In this document: piece by piece, positions 1 to 12,666 of the stretch | Layout: each line of letters opens with the position of its first letter | Numbering within the stretch: the first letter of the stretch is position 1 | From: Corythoichthys intestinalis | Lineage: Eukaryota; Chordata; Actinopteri; Syngnathiformes; Syngnathidae | NCBI RefSeq assembly: GCF_030265065.1 | Contig: NC_080410.1 | Location: 22,240,898-22,304,897, forward strand | Reading direction: 5' to 3' | DNA length: 64,000 bases | Position numbers and translations under genes: made by a program | Notes under the pieces: model-generated | Told to the model about the DNA's origin: nothing | The model's database searches: none | The model's input: only the letters and a program-made list of their open reading frames with translations

Positions 1-194
1 ATCAGTTTTTGTATGTGTTATAGAAATAACTGTGCTAAAACAGTTTTCTTTGCATTTCAGTAGTTTCAAAGGTTTGCCCCCCCCCCCCCCCCCCCAAATT
101 GAAAGAAAATAAATAAATTTTAAAAAATTCTGGCTCTGTGGCGACCTTCACGTCGGAGAGTTCTGGCAAGAAATTCTAGCCACTTTCACCCCTG
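1..194 (-). mobile_element. end of a hAT element (CAGGGGTGAAAGTGG family)
   Basis: Positions 129-194 match, in reverse, the left end of the complete copy at 46940-47986, including the terminal ...CACTTTCACCCCTG. The rest of the element is interrupted by a poly-C run (77-96) and extends out of the window. Confidence 0.6.
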
Positions 195-654
195 AATATA
201 CAGGATATTGAATGTGCACAGTGGTGCCTTAAGGTATGAAAATTGAGCCTTCGCTCCACCAAATTTTAAGCTTTGACTAATGAGCAAAAGTATGAGACAT
301 GAACGCTGTATGGAACCATTTAAACAATAGAAAGTGTGTTTGAGCACAATAAACCAGTAGATATAAACAGATAATATCGCAGTTCTCATGTGTATTTTCT
401 TTATGCGCTGTGAAAAATGACAGCAGTTTACAGGAGTTATAAAAGGCATCCTCATCTTTGTTTTCGACTGTATTATGATGGCTGCTGGCCCTCTTGGTCA
501 AAATGATTTGAAGTGTCGCCGTCAATGGCAGCCAATGAGTTAAAAAAACACATTCTTTTGTACTGTTTGTGAGTTGAATCTGGAACAGATTCATGACATT
601 TACATAAATTTCAAATAGACATAGTGATTTAGATAGTGTTTTTAGTTTTATAAA
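195..654. other. non-coding stretch with a MITE fragment
   Basis: No gene is seen. Positions about 518-541 hold the motif GTCAATGGCAGCCAATGAGTT shared, with variation, by dispersed short repeats at 13.8, 35.3 and elsewhere. Open frames on both strands are AT-driven and unconvincing. Confidence 0.4.
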
Positions 655-1533
655 CAGGGGTGCACATAAGTGGTCCGCATGCGCGCATGCGTACCGGACG
701 TAGACAAACGCGCTGGCCCTCAACGACTTCCATACGATTTTGCGTACCGATGGCTGACCACCGTATTTGCGGCGGACACGAGAAAATAACTTCTCAAAAT
801 GTCAAAGAGGCAGGCCACACTGAGTAATTACTTCCGTGTTCCCCCACCCCCGTCAAAAGACAGACAGACGACAGAGACGTCACCGGAGCTACCGAAAAAA
901 AGGACTTTTGCTGAAAAGTAGGAGGTAGCATGGCTAGAAGCAAATGATGCTCGCACGGAAATGCGGTACAAAATGTGCTGTGAGAATCCCAATGTCGCCG
1001 ATAAGAGCAGCGCATTTTATGTAGGGTCAAGGAATTTCAGCCATCCAAACTTTGAAAAGCACGAAAAAAACAGAGAGCATGTGGCAATTAAGAAAACTAT
1101 CGATGTCAAACAGGACCCCGCTCGCCCTATGGACAAGTGGCGGAATAAAGGTAATGAACAGCGACATGCACTGACAAACGTGTTTTTGCTCGCATTTTAC
1201 AAAGCTAAACATGCACGTTCAATAAGGTCTTATGAGGAGGACATCCCACTTTTAAAAAGGCTTGGAGTTAATGTGGGAGCCGCATAATGCCCTTTATTTT
1301 GAATTGGTGCTTTTTATTTCTTTACATTTTAAAGTAATGGCAATTTTGTTGTGCCAGTTGATGTTAATCAAGCATTTTTTGTTAATATAATTAATTAAAG
1401 TTAATTGGCTCTAAGTAAAGCTTGTCATAAATTTATCTCATCAGGCGGGTTGGCTCTCAAGCTCAATGAGGACCAAGTCACATCTCCAGGTCCTCCTCTG
1501 AGAACCTGGGCAAAAAAATTATGTGCACCCCTG
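655..1533 (+). mobile_element. internally deleted hAT transposon with N-terminal zinc-finger stub
   Basis: Termini are CAGGGGTGCACATAAGTGG and its inverted partner ending GTGCACCCCTG. The perfect 8-bp target duplication TTTATAAA lies at 647-654 and 1534-1541. A reading frame from ATG 799 (MSKRQATLSNYFRV) continues to 1287, with one in-frame TAG at 919-921. The later part has spaced Cys and a HPNFEKHEKNREH segment typical of the TTF/BED-like finger at the N-terminus of hAT transposases. The catalytic domain is absent, so the element cannot move itself. Confidence 0.8.
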
Positions 1534-1992
1534 TTTATAAACCATTTGGCACTTAATTAACACGTCAAGCCATGCTTGGACGTCTTGTTCCACTAATGGC
1601 ACTGAAAGATGAGCATTCACAGACAGTCCTCTCAATGAAATGAATTGACGTCTGTCCTCGTCAATGGCATGCATTAAAGGGGAAGTTCAGAATTTTTTAC
1701 ATCAGGCTTAATCTTTGAGTTAGCAAGGGTTTAATAAGTCGGTAGAGTTGATTTGAACTAATTCCGCTTAGTTTGTTAGTTATTTGTCAGTTTCAGGGCT
1801 CCGAAGTGGCTAAGCTAGCGCTAGTCAATTGGGCTGACTTAGCATGCCAATAAAAAAACAACATCTGCACACCAGAGGCTGCGCTAGACTTTTTCGTTGT
1901 CTGTCATTTTGACTGACAGGGTCATAAAAATCCGGTCATAATCTATTGTTACCCGTCATTTAAATTTTTAAAATGACTATATCATGATGCAG

Positions 1993-2119
<127 letters not shown>

Positions 2120-2194
2120 GCAATAATACAATAATACTTTATAATATAAAGTAACTAACATTAGTGCAGTCATGGATTACAGTAAGCAGGCCAG

Positions 2195-2570
2195 TACTGT
2201 GTTTCCATATATATTTTTATTATATTATGTATATACAGGATATATATATATATATATATATATAACCCTTTTCCCCCAAGTGGGACCTTCCATGATCCTA
2301 ATACATTTAATAATAATAAAATATTATATAATTCCATTATATACAGTACTGTGCAAAAGTTTTAGGCAGGACACCTGCCTAAAACATTTGCACAGTACTG
2401 TATATATATTTTTTTAATTATTAAATTTATTAGGATCATGGAAGCTTCCATTTGGGGGAAATATATACATACAGTATATCCTGTATATACATAATATAAT
2501 AAAAATATACAGTTCTGTGCAAACGTTTTAGGCAGGACACCTGCCTAAAACTTTTGCACAGCACTGTATA
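2195..2570. repeat. large hairpin with two short palindromic Tc1-type MITEs
   Basis: Two near-perfect palindromes with ends CAGTACTGTGCAAAAGTTTT lie at about 2343-2403 and 2511-2568. The first sits at the apex of a larger inverted repeat (about 2195-2340 against 2404-2515). The CAGTACTGTGCAAAAG end is typical of fish Tc1-derived MITEs. Confidence 0.6.
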
Positions 2571-4499
2571 TATATATATTTTTTTAATTTATTATTATTA
2601 TTAAATAAAAATGCACGTTGAAACGACGCACATAAAGGCAACTTCCAATTTTTTTTTAAATCGTTAGAAAGTTGTATGGACTTACAATCCGCTAGCTTGT
2701 TGTTTCCTGTTGTCTTCCGAAATACACCTGGGTGACGGCGCGTCAAGTGTTCGTTCATAGCCGACGTGCTACCGTGGTATGCGAGCTCAGCTTAGCAAAA
2801 AGAATACACACAGTGGTGGCACCCTCCATATTTTCCTTGAAATAATTTCAGGCTCTGGCTAGTCTGGTCCGCTTTTTTGGCTTTATGCCGCTTTCACCGT
2901 GTTACCAATTCTGCCCTTCTTGGTAATTGGCGGCGTTTTCAAGTGCTCGCCGCAGTGAGGAGTGAACCGGCGATTCACTTGATTCGTTGTCATCCTTCAC
3001 TGCATCAGTCCCTCTTTTTTCACCTCTTATATCAACACCATCGTCGTTTTGGGGCTTTTTGAAGAAACTTCAGACACTCAGTTGCCTTGACATTTTTCCG
3101 AGTAAGGCCAACGACGTCATGCATCAACAGAGACAATAGCTAATAATATGCTCACTCGCCACCCTGTGGTCTGGGGTGTGAATTGCAACCTGTCAAAATG
3201 ACAGATGGACTTGTTTTTTCCGTCACCGTTGTAAAAAAACGGTCAACGACGGAAAATATTCGGTTAACGCGACCCCTGACGCACGCATGAAAATCATCGA
3301 TGATCCATGCAATCAATAGTGTTTGCTATGTTTTCGGGATAAAGTTATTAAAACTTACTATTGCATGTCAATAATTGCAGTATTAACATCAACATTTGTA
3401 ATCCAGCAGCTCTGCAGAGGAGCAGAGCTGAGTGCTATCACATAGTTTTTTTTCATTGCTGATTTTTCATGTCGTAGCCAGCAGCAAGTAACCAGTTTAT
3501 CTTGTTCCTTGTGGATTTGTGGAAACTTTGCTTTGCCCATTTTTTCTGTCTGTTTCCTCAGCCTCCAAATGCAAATTTTGCCATGTTGCCGGCAGTCAGT
3601 TAACTCAGCAGACTGATGCTGTATTTGAGGAAGGTGGGAAGTCAGAGTTTCCAACCCCCGATCTGGAAAAATATCATTGGAACGCCTCCACTATTTGATC
3701 GTTCACAAGGAGGCAGGTTTGCTGGAAGTCAAAATGTATTTTGATGGCCAAAATAAAAAACATCTCTCACAGCCATATTTGCTGTTTACATTCACTTGGA
3801 GCGCTTTGAGGTACTGGTACCATCCGGGCGGGATAAGTCAGACTTCCCCCCCTTCATGGAATTCAGCGTGAGCACGAGCGGCCGAAGCACTCCTCTCTAT
3901 TGTGGTTGTATTACGCTTCTACAAAATAGTCGTGCAAAATGAAATGAATTACGACAGTTTGGTGTGACATTGTTTTGGCCGTGTGGGTGTTTTGAAACAA
4001 TGATTTGCATTTTGAATTTATTTGACTATCTGTTCGTAGATCTGTATCGTTGGCATGCTAAGTCAGCCCAATTGACTCACGCTAGCTTAGCCACTCAGGA
4101 GCCCTGAAACTAACAAATAACTTACAAACTGGACGGAATTTGTTGAAATCAACTCCACCAACTAATCAAACCCACACTAACTCAAAGATTAAGCTGAATG
4201 TCAAAAATTCGGTAATAAGGTAAATACTATGGGGGGGGTGGGGGGGGGGTCTACTTTAGAGGATCACTTAACCGTAACCAGAGTGTATTTCTGTTTGTAT
4301 TCCTTTAATTTAGCTTCTATTAATATTGTGATTTTATTAAATTATACATTTATTCATATATAAAATAATGTAAAAATGCAACAATTATTAATAATTAAAA
4401 AATAATAATATAACAATAATTATTCATGTTTAGGAGTTTTTTAATGACCAAAAACAATCAATTGCCCAATAAGGAGTTTAAAGTGTTGTCAAATGTCAT

Positions 4500-4968
4500 T
4501 TTTTTGAATAGCTGTCCATGTCAGGACGTGGAAGCGTGGTGAACCCAAAAGCAGGGAAAACAACAAAGAAGGCAAGACAGGGTGGCGGTGAACTCAAAAA
4601 GGATTTAATGTTAGTTAGCCAAAAAAGCAAAGTACAAACCAAACTCAAGTAGAAAGAAAAAAAAAAAAAAACAGGAATCAAACTTACTTTAGGAATAATA
4701 AACACAAGGGTTGGGCATTGACACAGGGATAAACATGAAGCCAACAGTCGGAAAAACAATGACTGAACAAGAACAGACAGCACATGGGGAACTTATATAC
4801 AGACGTGGAGTAACGAGACAATGGGACACAGGTGGTTTTTACAAGAGGCAACGGATTGGTCAAGACACAAGGAGCAGGCCACAAGAGGTGAAATCAATGG
4901 GTAATCACATGGACAAGAAACACTAGGGCAAAATCTTAACAAAACTCAACTCAAGGCATGACAGTCCA
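4500..4968. repeat. unclassified interspersed repeat
   Basis: A 470-base unit begins near TGTCAGGACGTGG and ends at GGCATGACAG. It has no coding capacity. It resembles a common fish repeat by memory only; it might be a solo terminal repeat or a DNA element. Confidence 0.35.
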
Positions 4969-5542
4969 CTGTAGTGACCACTGTCCCTGAAAGGGTTAAA
5001 CTTTAATTTCAAGGCACCACTCTAATTCCATGTAATTGCCTTGTTGTGATATTTGGCACAAATCAATAATATTCCTCCTGCTAAGAATTACAAGCCTACA
5101 AGCATCCCCCAGCCTCTCCTAAGTTTTTTTTGTTTTTCTAACAAATTGCTATTTCTGTCCAGAAGCTTAGACACTGACCAGTGACATTAACATGTTGCAA
5201 ATCAGGATGCAGCACTTGACAAACTCTAGTAGTCCTTGAAAGTTTCCTTTTAGGAGGTTTTATACCAATACTAGAGAGATTTTATGCCATTCATTTACTT
5301 CCCAAGAATTGAAAGAGGGCCAGTGTGACTCTTTATGAATAGCTTTATAAAGTGGGATGAGTCTTTTTGGGCTTTTTTGTTGCATGGTTGGAATAGTTTG
5401 GCTTGCTTTCGCATGCTAACCCCTCATTACCATCATTCAAGCATGGTCCTTTCCAGCATAATTTAAGCACTACATAAACAGAATTTAAAAAAAAAAAGAA
5501 AAACTTGCCCTTAACAACCACGTTTTTTTCCCCTTCTGTTAG

Positions 5543-8500
5543 GAACGGAAAATGTTATTAACGCCTGTGTGGAAAACAGCATTTGCAGTCTGCTGTACAC
5601 CAGCAGCATGGAAGTGATCGGGCCCAACATGAACAGGGAAGCCTTTGTCAGGTAACACTCTTTCGCCAATCTCACTGGGAATAAAGTGAGGTCGTCTCCC
5701 TGCTTTTTGTACAGTATTTCTATTTATTCGTTGCTTTCAAATGTGTACCTACAACAAAAGAGTGCCAAATTGCCATTTTCAGTCATGTCTGGTTCATGAT
5801 GAACACTTGTTTTTTCTGTACTTATAAGGGATGTCAAAATTATCGCGTTAACGGGCGGTAATTAATTTTTAAAATTAATCACGTTAAAATATTTGACGCA
5901 ATTAACAAACATGCCCTGCTCAGATTAAAATGACAGCAGTGTGATGTCCAGTTGTTACTTGTGTTTTTTTGTGTTTTGTCGCCCTCTGCTGGCGCTTGGG
6001 TGCGACTGATTTTATGGGTTTCAGCACCATTAGAATTGTGTAATTATTGACATCAGCAATGGTGAGCTACTAGTTTATTTTTTGATTGAAAATTTTACAA
6101 ATTTTATTCAAACGAAAACATTAAGAGGGGTTTTAATATCAAATTTCTATAACTTGTACTAACATTTGTCTTTTAAGAACTAGAAGTCTTTCTGTCCTTG
6201 GATCGCATTAACAGAATGTTAATGTTAATGCCATCTTGTTGATTTATTGTTAGGATAAACAAATACAGTACTTATGTACAGTATGTTGAATGTATATATC
6301 CGTCTTGTGTCTGATCTTTCCATTGCAAAAATAATTTACAGAAAAATATGGCATGTTTTATAGATAGTTTGAATTGCGATTAATTACGATTAATTAATTT
6401 TTAAGCTGTGATTAACTCGATTAAAAATTTTAATCGTTTGACAGCCCTAGTACTTATTAACTATCACTCTATTTTGTTGGTTTTGATACTTTAACAGAAG
6501 TGTGTATAAAATGTGTTCCAGATCTATTTTTTGGACCAAGTTTATTATTACACGAGTGAGTTATTCGACTGACTGTTTTTTTCCAGAATACACTTTCCTT
6601 CCAGTGTGTCTGGCAGGTCAGTTATGTTATGCAACACACAGCGATAAAACAAATGTGAACCAGGGCCCGGGTGCAATGAGTATCAACGGGCCGCTTGAAC
6701 CAAGCGTACTGGGAGGGGACGGTTCATCACTCGCGAGCCCCGCCAGATGACTGGCCTAACGTAAAACTGGTGATTTCAAATACAAAATGGCAGAATTGCT
6801 GTCATTTTTCAGGCACAGATTCAGCAATACTATGTCACATTAATATTGTGGCTCCAGATAAAAACTTGCTGTAAATCTGCTCTTTTTTATTAATTGAATT
6901 GGTATTTTGGTCCATCTTCAACATTTACAACATATAAAATACAATACAGCATTTTAAATACATTAATTGTATGACAGGTCTAAAGTACAGAAACTGACAT
7001 TCCTTATTTAGTATTTCAGTCAACGATTCTTTTTCCAGGGCCAGTCCTTTCCCAAGAAGCACTCACTAACATCTTCTTTGCTGTCAGTTATTCACCTACC
7101 GTGTTATTATGGAATGTTGCAAGCACATGATTTAAGGTGGATGGGATGACAATCCTGAAATTTGACCAAACTGATGTTGGCTGTGTTTATGATTCAAGAA
7201 TGTTTGGCTAAGATGAGCAAAAGTGCTTCAATAAGTGCAAATATGTGAATAAATCCACACAAATATGCACCACTTGATCCTTGGCTGTGTCTGCAGGGGC
7301 AATGAAGACACACCCTACCTGGTGAAGCACACTATGGCCTACCCTAAGAGCAAGGCCAAGGCTGAGAAAATCATCCTGGAAGCCAATGGCACAAAGGTAG
7401 CAAAATTAAGTAAAATGACTGTACGTGCTGTTGGGGATGGTTTCTTGAGTAGCCTATTTTTTTGCCCATCAAAATTCATGTTGCTGAGTGAAACTAGCTG
7501 CAGGGGCTTATCCCCCCCCCCCCCCAATTGACTTCCCACTCATTATGTTCATGTAGGTGCAAAATGGCAAGCGTTTGTACACATGCTCCCTGAGGCCGAC
7601 GGGCATCTATGGCGAGGGCCACGAGCTCATCAAAGACTTTTACAAACTGGCCGTCAAGAGGGGAGGTCTGGTCATCGGCGGGGTCCCTGACAGCACCGAA
7701 CACGGGCGAGTCTACGCCGGTAAGTCCTAGGATAGACGCCAGATGGCGCAGAGAACTTTCAATCTGGCGGCAACGAAGCAGAAGTTGTGCAACTTCTCTT
7801 CCTCTTTCTTAGTAACCTAGACTAAGATTAATGAGTCACTGTGTTTGAGAAGTGATTCAAAATACTTTTGTGTAGTACCTATAAATGAACAATAAGTCAC
7901 ATTCATTCTTAGTAACCTTTGACAAAAACAGTATTTTAAACTTGCTTCACCCTTTAGCGATCCTGCTACTGTGGTGGCTAGCTAAATAGAAGATTGCCAA
8001 AAAGTGCCATGCATCTGTTTTTTTTGGACTGTTTAAAACTTTTGGCAAATTAAGCATAAGAAAATAATGTTATCAATTGGTACTGGGCCCACCATGTAAT
8101 ACAGTGCCAAGAAGTTTACCAGCCACATTCCAAATTTTATGGTCCCATTTACTGATGTCCGCTTTTTGGGCAGGCAACGTGGCGTGGATGCACGTGCTGG
8201 CCGCCCGGGCCCTGCGTGAGCATCCTGAGTCTGTGGGCGGTGAAGCCTTCTTCTGCTACGACGAATCGCCGTACAAGAGCTACGAGGACTTCAACATGCT
8301 TTTCCTGTCCACCTTCAACTTCCAGCGTGTGCGCATGCCACTGCTACTGCTGTGGTTCCTGGCCATGCTCAACGACATCCTACGCTGGATTCTGACGCCC
8401 TTTTGCAACTTTACGCCCCTTCTAAACAGCTACACCCTGGCCGTGGCAATCACGTCTTTCACCGTGAAGACGGACAAAGCGCTGCGCCACTTTCAGTACC

Positions 8501-8586
8501 GCCCGCTGTACGACTGGGAACAGTGTCGGGAGCGCACCCAGAAATGGGTGGACACCTTCCCAATGGAGGACTCCAAAAACACTTAA
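5543..8586 (+). CDS. hsd3b7: 3-beta-hydroxysteroid dehydrogenase type 7 (last four coding exons)
   Basis: This ER-membrane enzyme of bile-acid synthesis oxidises the 3-beta-hydroxyl of 7-alpha-hydroxylated C27 sterols and isomerises the double bond. Coding exons are 5543-5651, 7297-7396, 7557-7719 and 8174-8586, all with AG/GT borders and consistent phase, giving about 261 residues up to the TAA at 8584-8586. Visible family motifs are YTSSMEVIGPN, the catalytic Y-x3-K as YPKSK (exon at 7297), LRPTGIYGEGH, HGRVYAGNVAWMHVLAAR and SPYKSYEDFNM. Leu/Trp-rich hydrophobic stretches follow in the last exon (LLLLWFLAMLNDILRWIL), matching the membrane-associated C-terminal part of the family. Closeness to human HSD3B7, rather than the adrenal/gonadal HSD3B1/2, rests on these remembered segments. 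The first roughly 105 residues, including the GxxGxxG NAD-binding loop, are not seen in 1-5542. They are probably upstream of the window. The next gene on the same strand is tbc1d10b. Confidence 0.93.
5826..6449. mobile_element. non-autonomous hAT element in hsd3b7 intron
   Basis: Ends are AAGGGATGTCAAAATTATCG and ...TTTAATCGTTTGACAGCCCTA. The exact 8-bp duplication GTACTTAT lies at 5818-5825 and 6450-6457. The interior is AT-rich and non-coding. Confidence 0.85.
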
Positions 8587-9839
8587 TGGGACTGTTGCAT
8601 AGATCCTCCATGCTGCTACGTATTTGCATGTGGTTTCGTTATTTTAGACAGCATATTTTGAAAGAATTCGAGCTTTAATTCCGTTATTCCTTAAAACAAG
8701 GGTATGGAACCCCCATACAGTATTTCTACCGCAGAACTAAGTACATTTTGTGTGTTTGAACCAAGGGACCTCTGGCCTTGGGTTCCGCAGGACTGATGGA
8801 CCAAATGAAGATGATTTCAAGATGTCCAAGAAACAGTTTTGTGGTGAGGTATGGAGTGCGTGACAGAAATGATTAAAAATGTTGTTCCTGGAGCAACAAG
8901 AACTAAATTCCTGGATTTGGACCTGAACAAGTATAGTTGCATTTTTGCTGCAGAGAGTTTATCCCTGAACTAGAAACTATTTCAAATTTAATGAGCTCAA
9001 TTTGAAAGAAGACTGTTTCAACGCTGTACTTTGGTTTGGACAGTACTGAACATAGAAGTACCAAAAAATAAAGGTCGCACCTTTAGAGAGTCAGTTCAGA
9101 ACACGCGGAATTTCAACTACAGGAACTTGACCACCAAACTAGAAACATTTCAAGGACATGATGTGTGGATCATTTACCTAATGTAGTGCCGGGCTAATGC
9201 AATGGGGCCAAAAGAAAACTGCCTTTTTGTTTTTGTTCTTAGTACTTGGCACAGGAGTGGGCAAACTATTCCACAAAGGGCCGCAGTGGGTGCGGGTTTT
9301 CGTTATAACCTATCAAGAGGAAACCTTTTCACCAATCTGGTGTCATACAAGTGCAATCAGTTGATTGCAATCAGGTGCATCTTGTTTCCCCGGACCAATT
9401 ATTCGGTTAAACTGCCTGTGCTTGATCAGTTGTAACAAAGACCAGGACCCACTGCGGCCCTTGAGGACCGGTTTGCCCACCCCTGACTTAGCACATACTG
9501 CGTCAAATCTATGAACTCCAGACCAACAGTGGACAGGAAAACACTTGAAATTTGTCTACCACTTGACTGAGTTCATTAAGCAGGATCTCATTCACAAACT
9601 TCAGGGAGTAACAAAACATGACAATCCAGACGGACTGTTTCATACATCCGCTACCAAATCAGACAGGGCCGTTTTGCTCTGCAAGGCTAGGAGTAACAAG
9701 GAGAATGAGGTCATGTGGTTTCTGAATTTAGTGCCTTCTATTCCGAAAGTTGGAAATTATGGTATTTTTCCACTTTTTGAAAATAGTCACTTGAAAGTAA
9801 AAGTGTCAACACTAAATATGTGTAGAGTATTCCAATAAA
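8587..9839 (+). other. hsd3b7: hsd3b7 3' untranslated region (inferred)
   Basis: No coding sequence is seen after the hsd3b7 stop. Candidate polyadenylation signals AATAAA lie at 9067-9072 and 9834-9839. A hAT-type MITE (9252-9485) sits between them, so only transcripts using the distal signal would carry it. The 3' end used cannot be decided from sequence alone. Confidence 0.5.
9252..9485. mobile_element. short hAT MITE in the hsd3b7 3' region
   Basis: The 234-base element runs from CAGGAGTGGGCAAACTATTCC to its inverted end GGTTTGCCCACCCCTG. Flanks are ACTTGGCA (9244-9251) and ACTTAGCA (9486-9493), a 7-of-8 duplication. It has no coding capacity. Confidence 0.85.
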
Positions 9840-11039
9840 GTTGGGTTGAGCTAAAGATTCAGTTAGAAAAAAAAGTGCTGCCTTTGGCAATGGATGCCGT
9901 AACAATAGGGCTTCTTCAGGTATACTGTGCTAATATAAGAAAAGAGAGCTATAGTTTTCAACGTTATACACAGTCAAACCGGATCTCTTGTAATTTATAA
10001 ATAATAAATGTATTATAATATGAATCAATTATGACAAACAAACACCATTCACAAGCAATAGTCACATGTATTGACATGTATGGATATTTTTGTATGAATG
10101 GTTTGTACTGGACAATTTCAATTTATTGAATGACATTTTGAAATAAAAATTATTTTTGAAAATGTCTTGATTAAAAACTATTCAATATTATTTAACTAGT
10201 CATGGTCCATATGTCTATTTAATTTGGGATTCTTTGATGTTGGATGCAGCAGGGTTTCTCTTTTGGAAATAATTGTTCCATTCTGTGGCTTCATTTTCTT
10301 TTTTCCATGGACACCGCCACAATATTTACATGTTGCTCATTGAAGTTTGGGGAAACACCAGCTACATTGTATCTAAAATGTAAATAGGACCTTTATGACT
10401 CCTAATTTGTTTGGATGTAACATTTGATCTGAAACTGATGACATGTAGGTCACCGACTAGTTTTTGTTTTACGGAAGTTATACAGAACCTTAGTGTGTAT
10501 TGTCATGGTCACAAATACAATGAAAATTATTTAGATATCTAACTATTGGCACGGTTGAGTATAAAGAAATCAAGCAACCACAGTTTTTTTTTAAATAAAC
10601 TAATTTAAAAAAGACACTTATTTACAGAACATAACCACCCGAATTCATAGGTTAGGCAACCCTTGTGAAAGCGTAGTCTTTAGTTCCATTATAAAAAATC
10701 AGGTGAAATAATACAGACACAAGCTTGAATAAATGAAAAAGAACGCATTCGTGTTTTTCCAAGTGTGGACGCTTTATATGAGCAATTTACTAATTACCTG
10801 TCTTGATACAACCAAAGTAAACAATAGTCGGTCCAGTAGTTGAAAAAGTAAAGTCTGGCGCCATCTGTCGATCAGATACGTCAAGTGCAACATTTTGACA
10901 TGATGACGTAATCAGTACGCTCGCAAAATTGGAGTGTAAATATTCGCGCTTTAAAATTGCATCATCAAATATTTCATTTTATAATTTGTGGTGATTTGTC
11001 TTGTTGAGAAGAAGTGACTTTATAAATAATTGAACGCTG
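9840..11039. other. gene-free stretch between hsd3b7 and tbc1d10b
   Basis: The DNA is AT-rich. I see no exon, RNA gene or clear element here. Confidence 0.5.
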
Positions 11040-11512
11040 CTGATGCCGTGTAGCTGCGTACGCGTCCACAACAGCACGGACGCGCGCACGTACGGACGGA
11101 GCTGTCAATCGGAAATGCGGGCAGCTGGCCGAGGATGTACCGTGCCGCCACGCTCGGATGAAATAAACAAAAGAAGTTGTTTGTTTTGCTTTTTAGGGAT
11201 GTGGGGAAAAAAAGAACCGTTGAGCCGGTTCCCCCAGTGAAATGGTCGACGAGTTAGCGCGGGTTTGCGAGCTACGCTTCCACAGGCGGAGAAGCTAATA
11301 ACTAGCTGCTAGGCTAGCTGCCTGCCACCACCCGCAGGGGCGCTGAGCATCTACATCTTTGCCGCCGCTCCTGTCTGTCGCTTTCCCCGCGGCTTCCTAT
11401 CCTCCCCGTCGAGGTGCTTAGCTAAGGATCCGTCGCTGTGGCGGGCCAACGCGCTTCCAGGACACCCCTGGACACCCGGGTGGACGCGTCGCAGTGACAA
11501 CGCCGGGCGTGG
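11040..11512 (+). promoter_or_regulatory. tbc1d10b: GC-rich promoter and non-coding first exon of tbc1d10b
   Basis: GC and CpG content rise sharply here against the AT-rich flanks. The block ends in a strong splice donor (GG then gtgagttg, exon end 11512). The matching acceptor is the polypyrimidine-poor tttcag at 12631-12636, which opens the coding exon. No TATA box is seen, as expected for a CpG-type promoter. The transcription start is not resolved. Open reading frames on either strand here are GC-driven and not supported. Confidence 0.6.
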
Positions 11513-12666
11513 GTGAGTTGATCTCGTTCACGGGAGGGGGAGGGATGAGGGCCACTGACCGGGGCAAGCAGAGCGGCCGAGGCCGCGGTCCTTGCCCGGC
11601 CCGGGCCTCTTCGCTCGTCATGTCGGCTAATTAGCCGCGCGTAAATCGTCCTTGCCTGGTGGCCAGACTTCACTCTGGGAGGTTTGGGATCTGTGAAAAG
11701 TGTTGTTAGCTTAGCATGTAGCCGTCTGCAGGCTCCACACTGCTCGATCAGCAGAATAGCGGATAAGCGCTGTATTGAGAAGCGTGTTGTGTTATTTAGA
11801 AGCACTTGACACGCATGATTAATTAGTCACTCGTGCAAAAGATGTAACTCTGGTCATGCGACCGGCGCAGTGCACTGGGCAGTCTGCTACAAAGTGGAAT
11901 TACTCATCACATCCTTTCTATTTATAAGATCCTTGCTTGCGTAAGAGGAAATATAGCCTGGCGTGCATTGTTATATTGTTATGGTTGAAAGAGTGTTACG
12001 CGCTAAAATGATTGTGGAAAAATAATCAGTTTATTGATAACGCAGGTGCTATTAGGCTATCCGTGTTAGAAAAAAATGTTGTACACAATATAATTAAAAA
12101 CAACCTGAAAGACTTTTGAGAAAAGTAAACGGCATAGCCAATTAAAGGCGCATTAGTTATCATATAGTGTCAGCATAACCAGTGGTATGGGCAGCCATTA
12201 TATTAACTTAATGGCTTCTCGACAATTTCTCAATCTCAAGTAGTCGTGATTACCACCGCCTTGTACATTAGAAATAAACAGAGCGTTTTGAAATAATCCA
12301 CAGAGTAATTGATAAAACAGTATAATAGTAAACTTTTCTTGATTAATTTCATCATGATCATCAATGATAACCACAGCCTTGTACAATGGAAATGAGCAGA
12401 TTGTCTCAAAATACTCAGCGTGGAAAAATGAATCCAAATTGTGCTTGGTCACATCTGGGTGTGCCTTGATGAATTTATCTTCTCTCACTAATTAGAATAA
12501 CAATGTTGCCTGTTATCTATGCAACAAAACAATACAAACGAACACGTTTTGTCACAGTGTAATCGTTTTATGACAGTAAGACAATTGGTATGAATTGTCG
12601 ATGTTTATTCGTTCATTGATTTTTGCAAAATTTCAGCCCATGTTACAGGACACCTCTTGTCACAAC

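Noticed and set aside
11418-11805. Minus-strand frames in the tbc1d10b promoter
   Set aside because: CpG-island frames without motifs; a divergent gene cannot be excluded but has no support.
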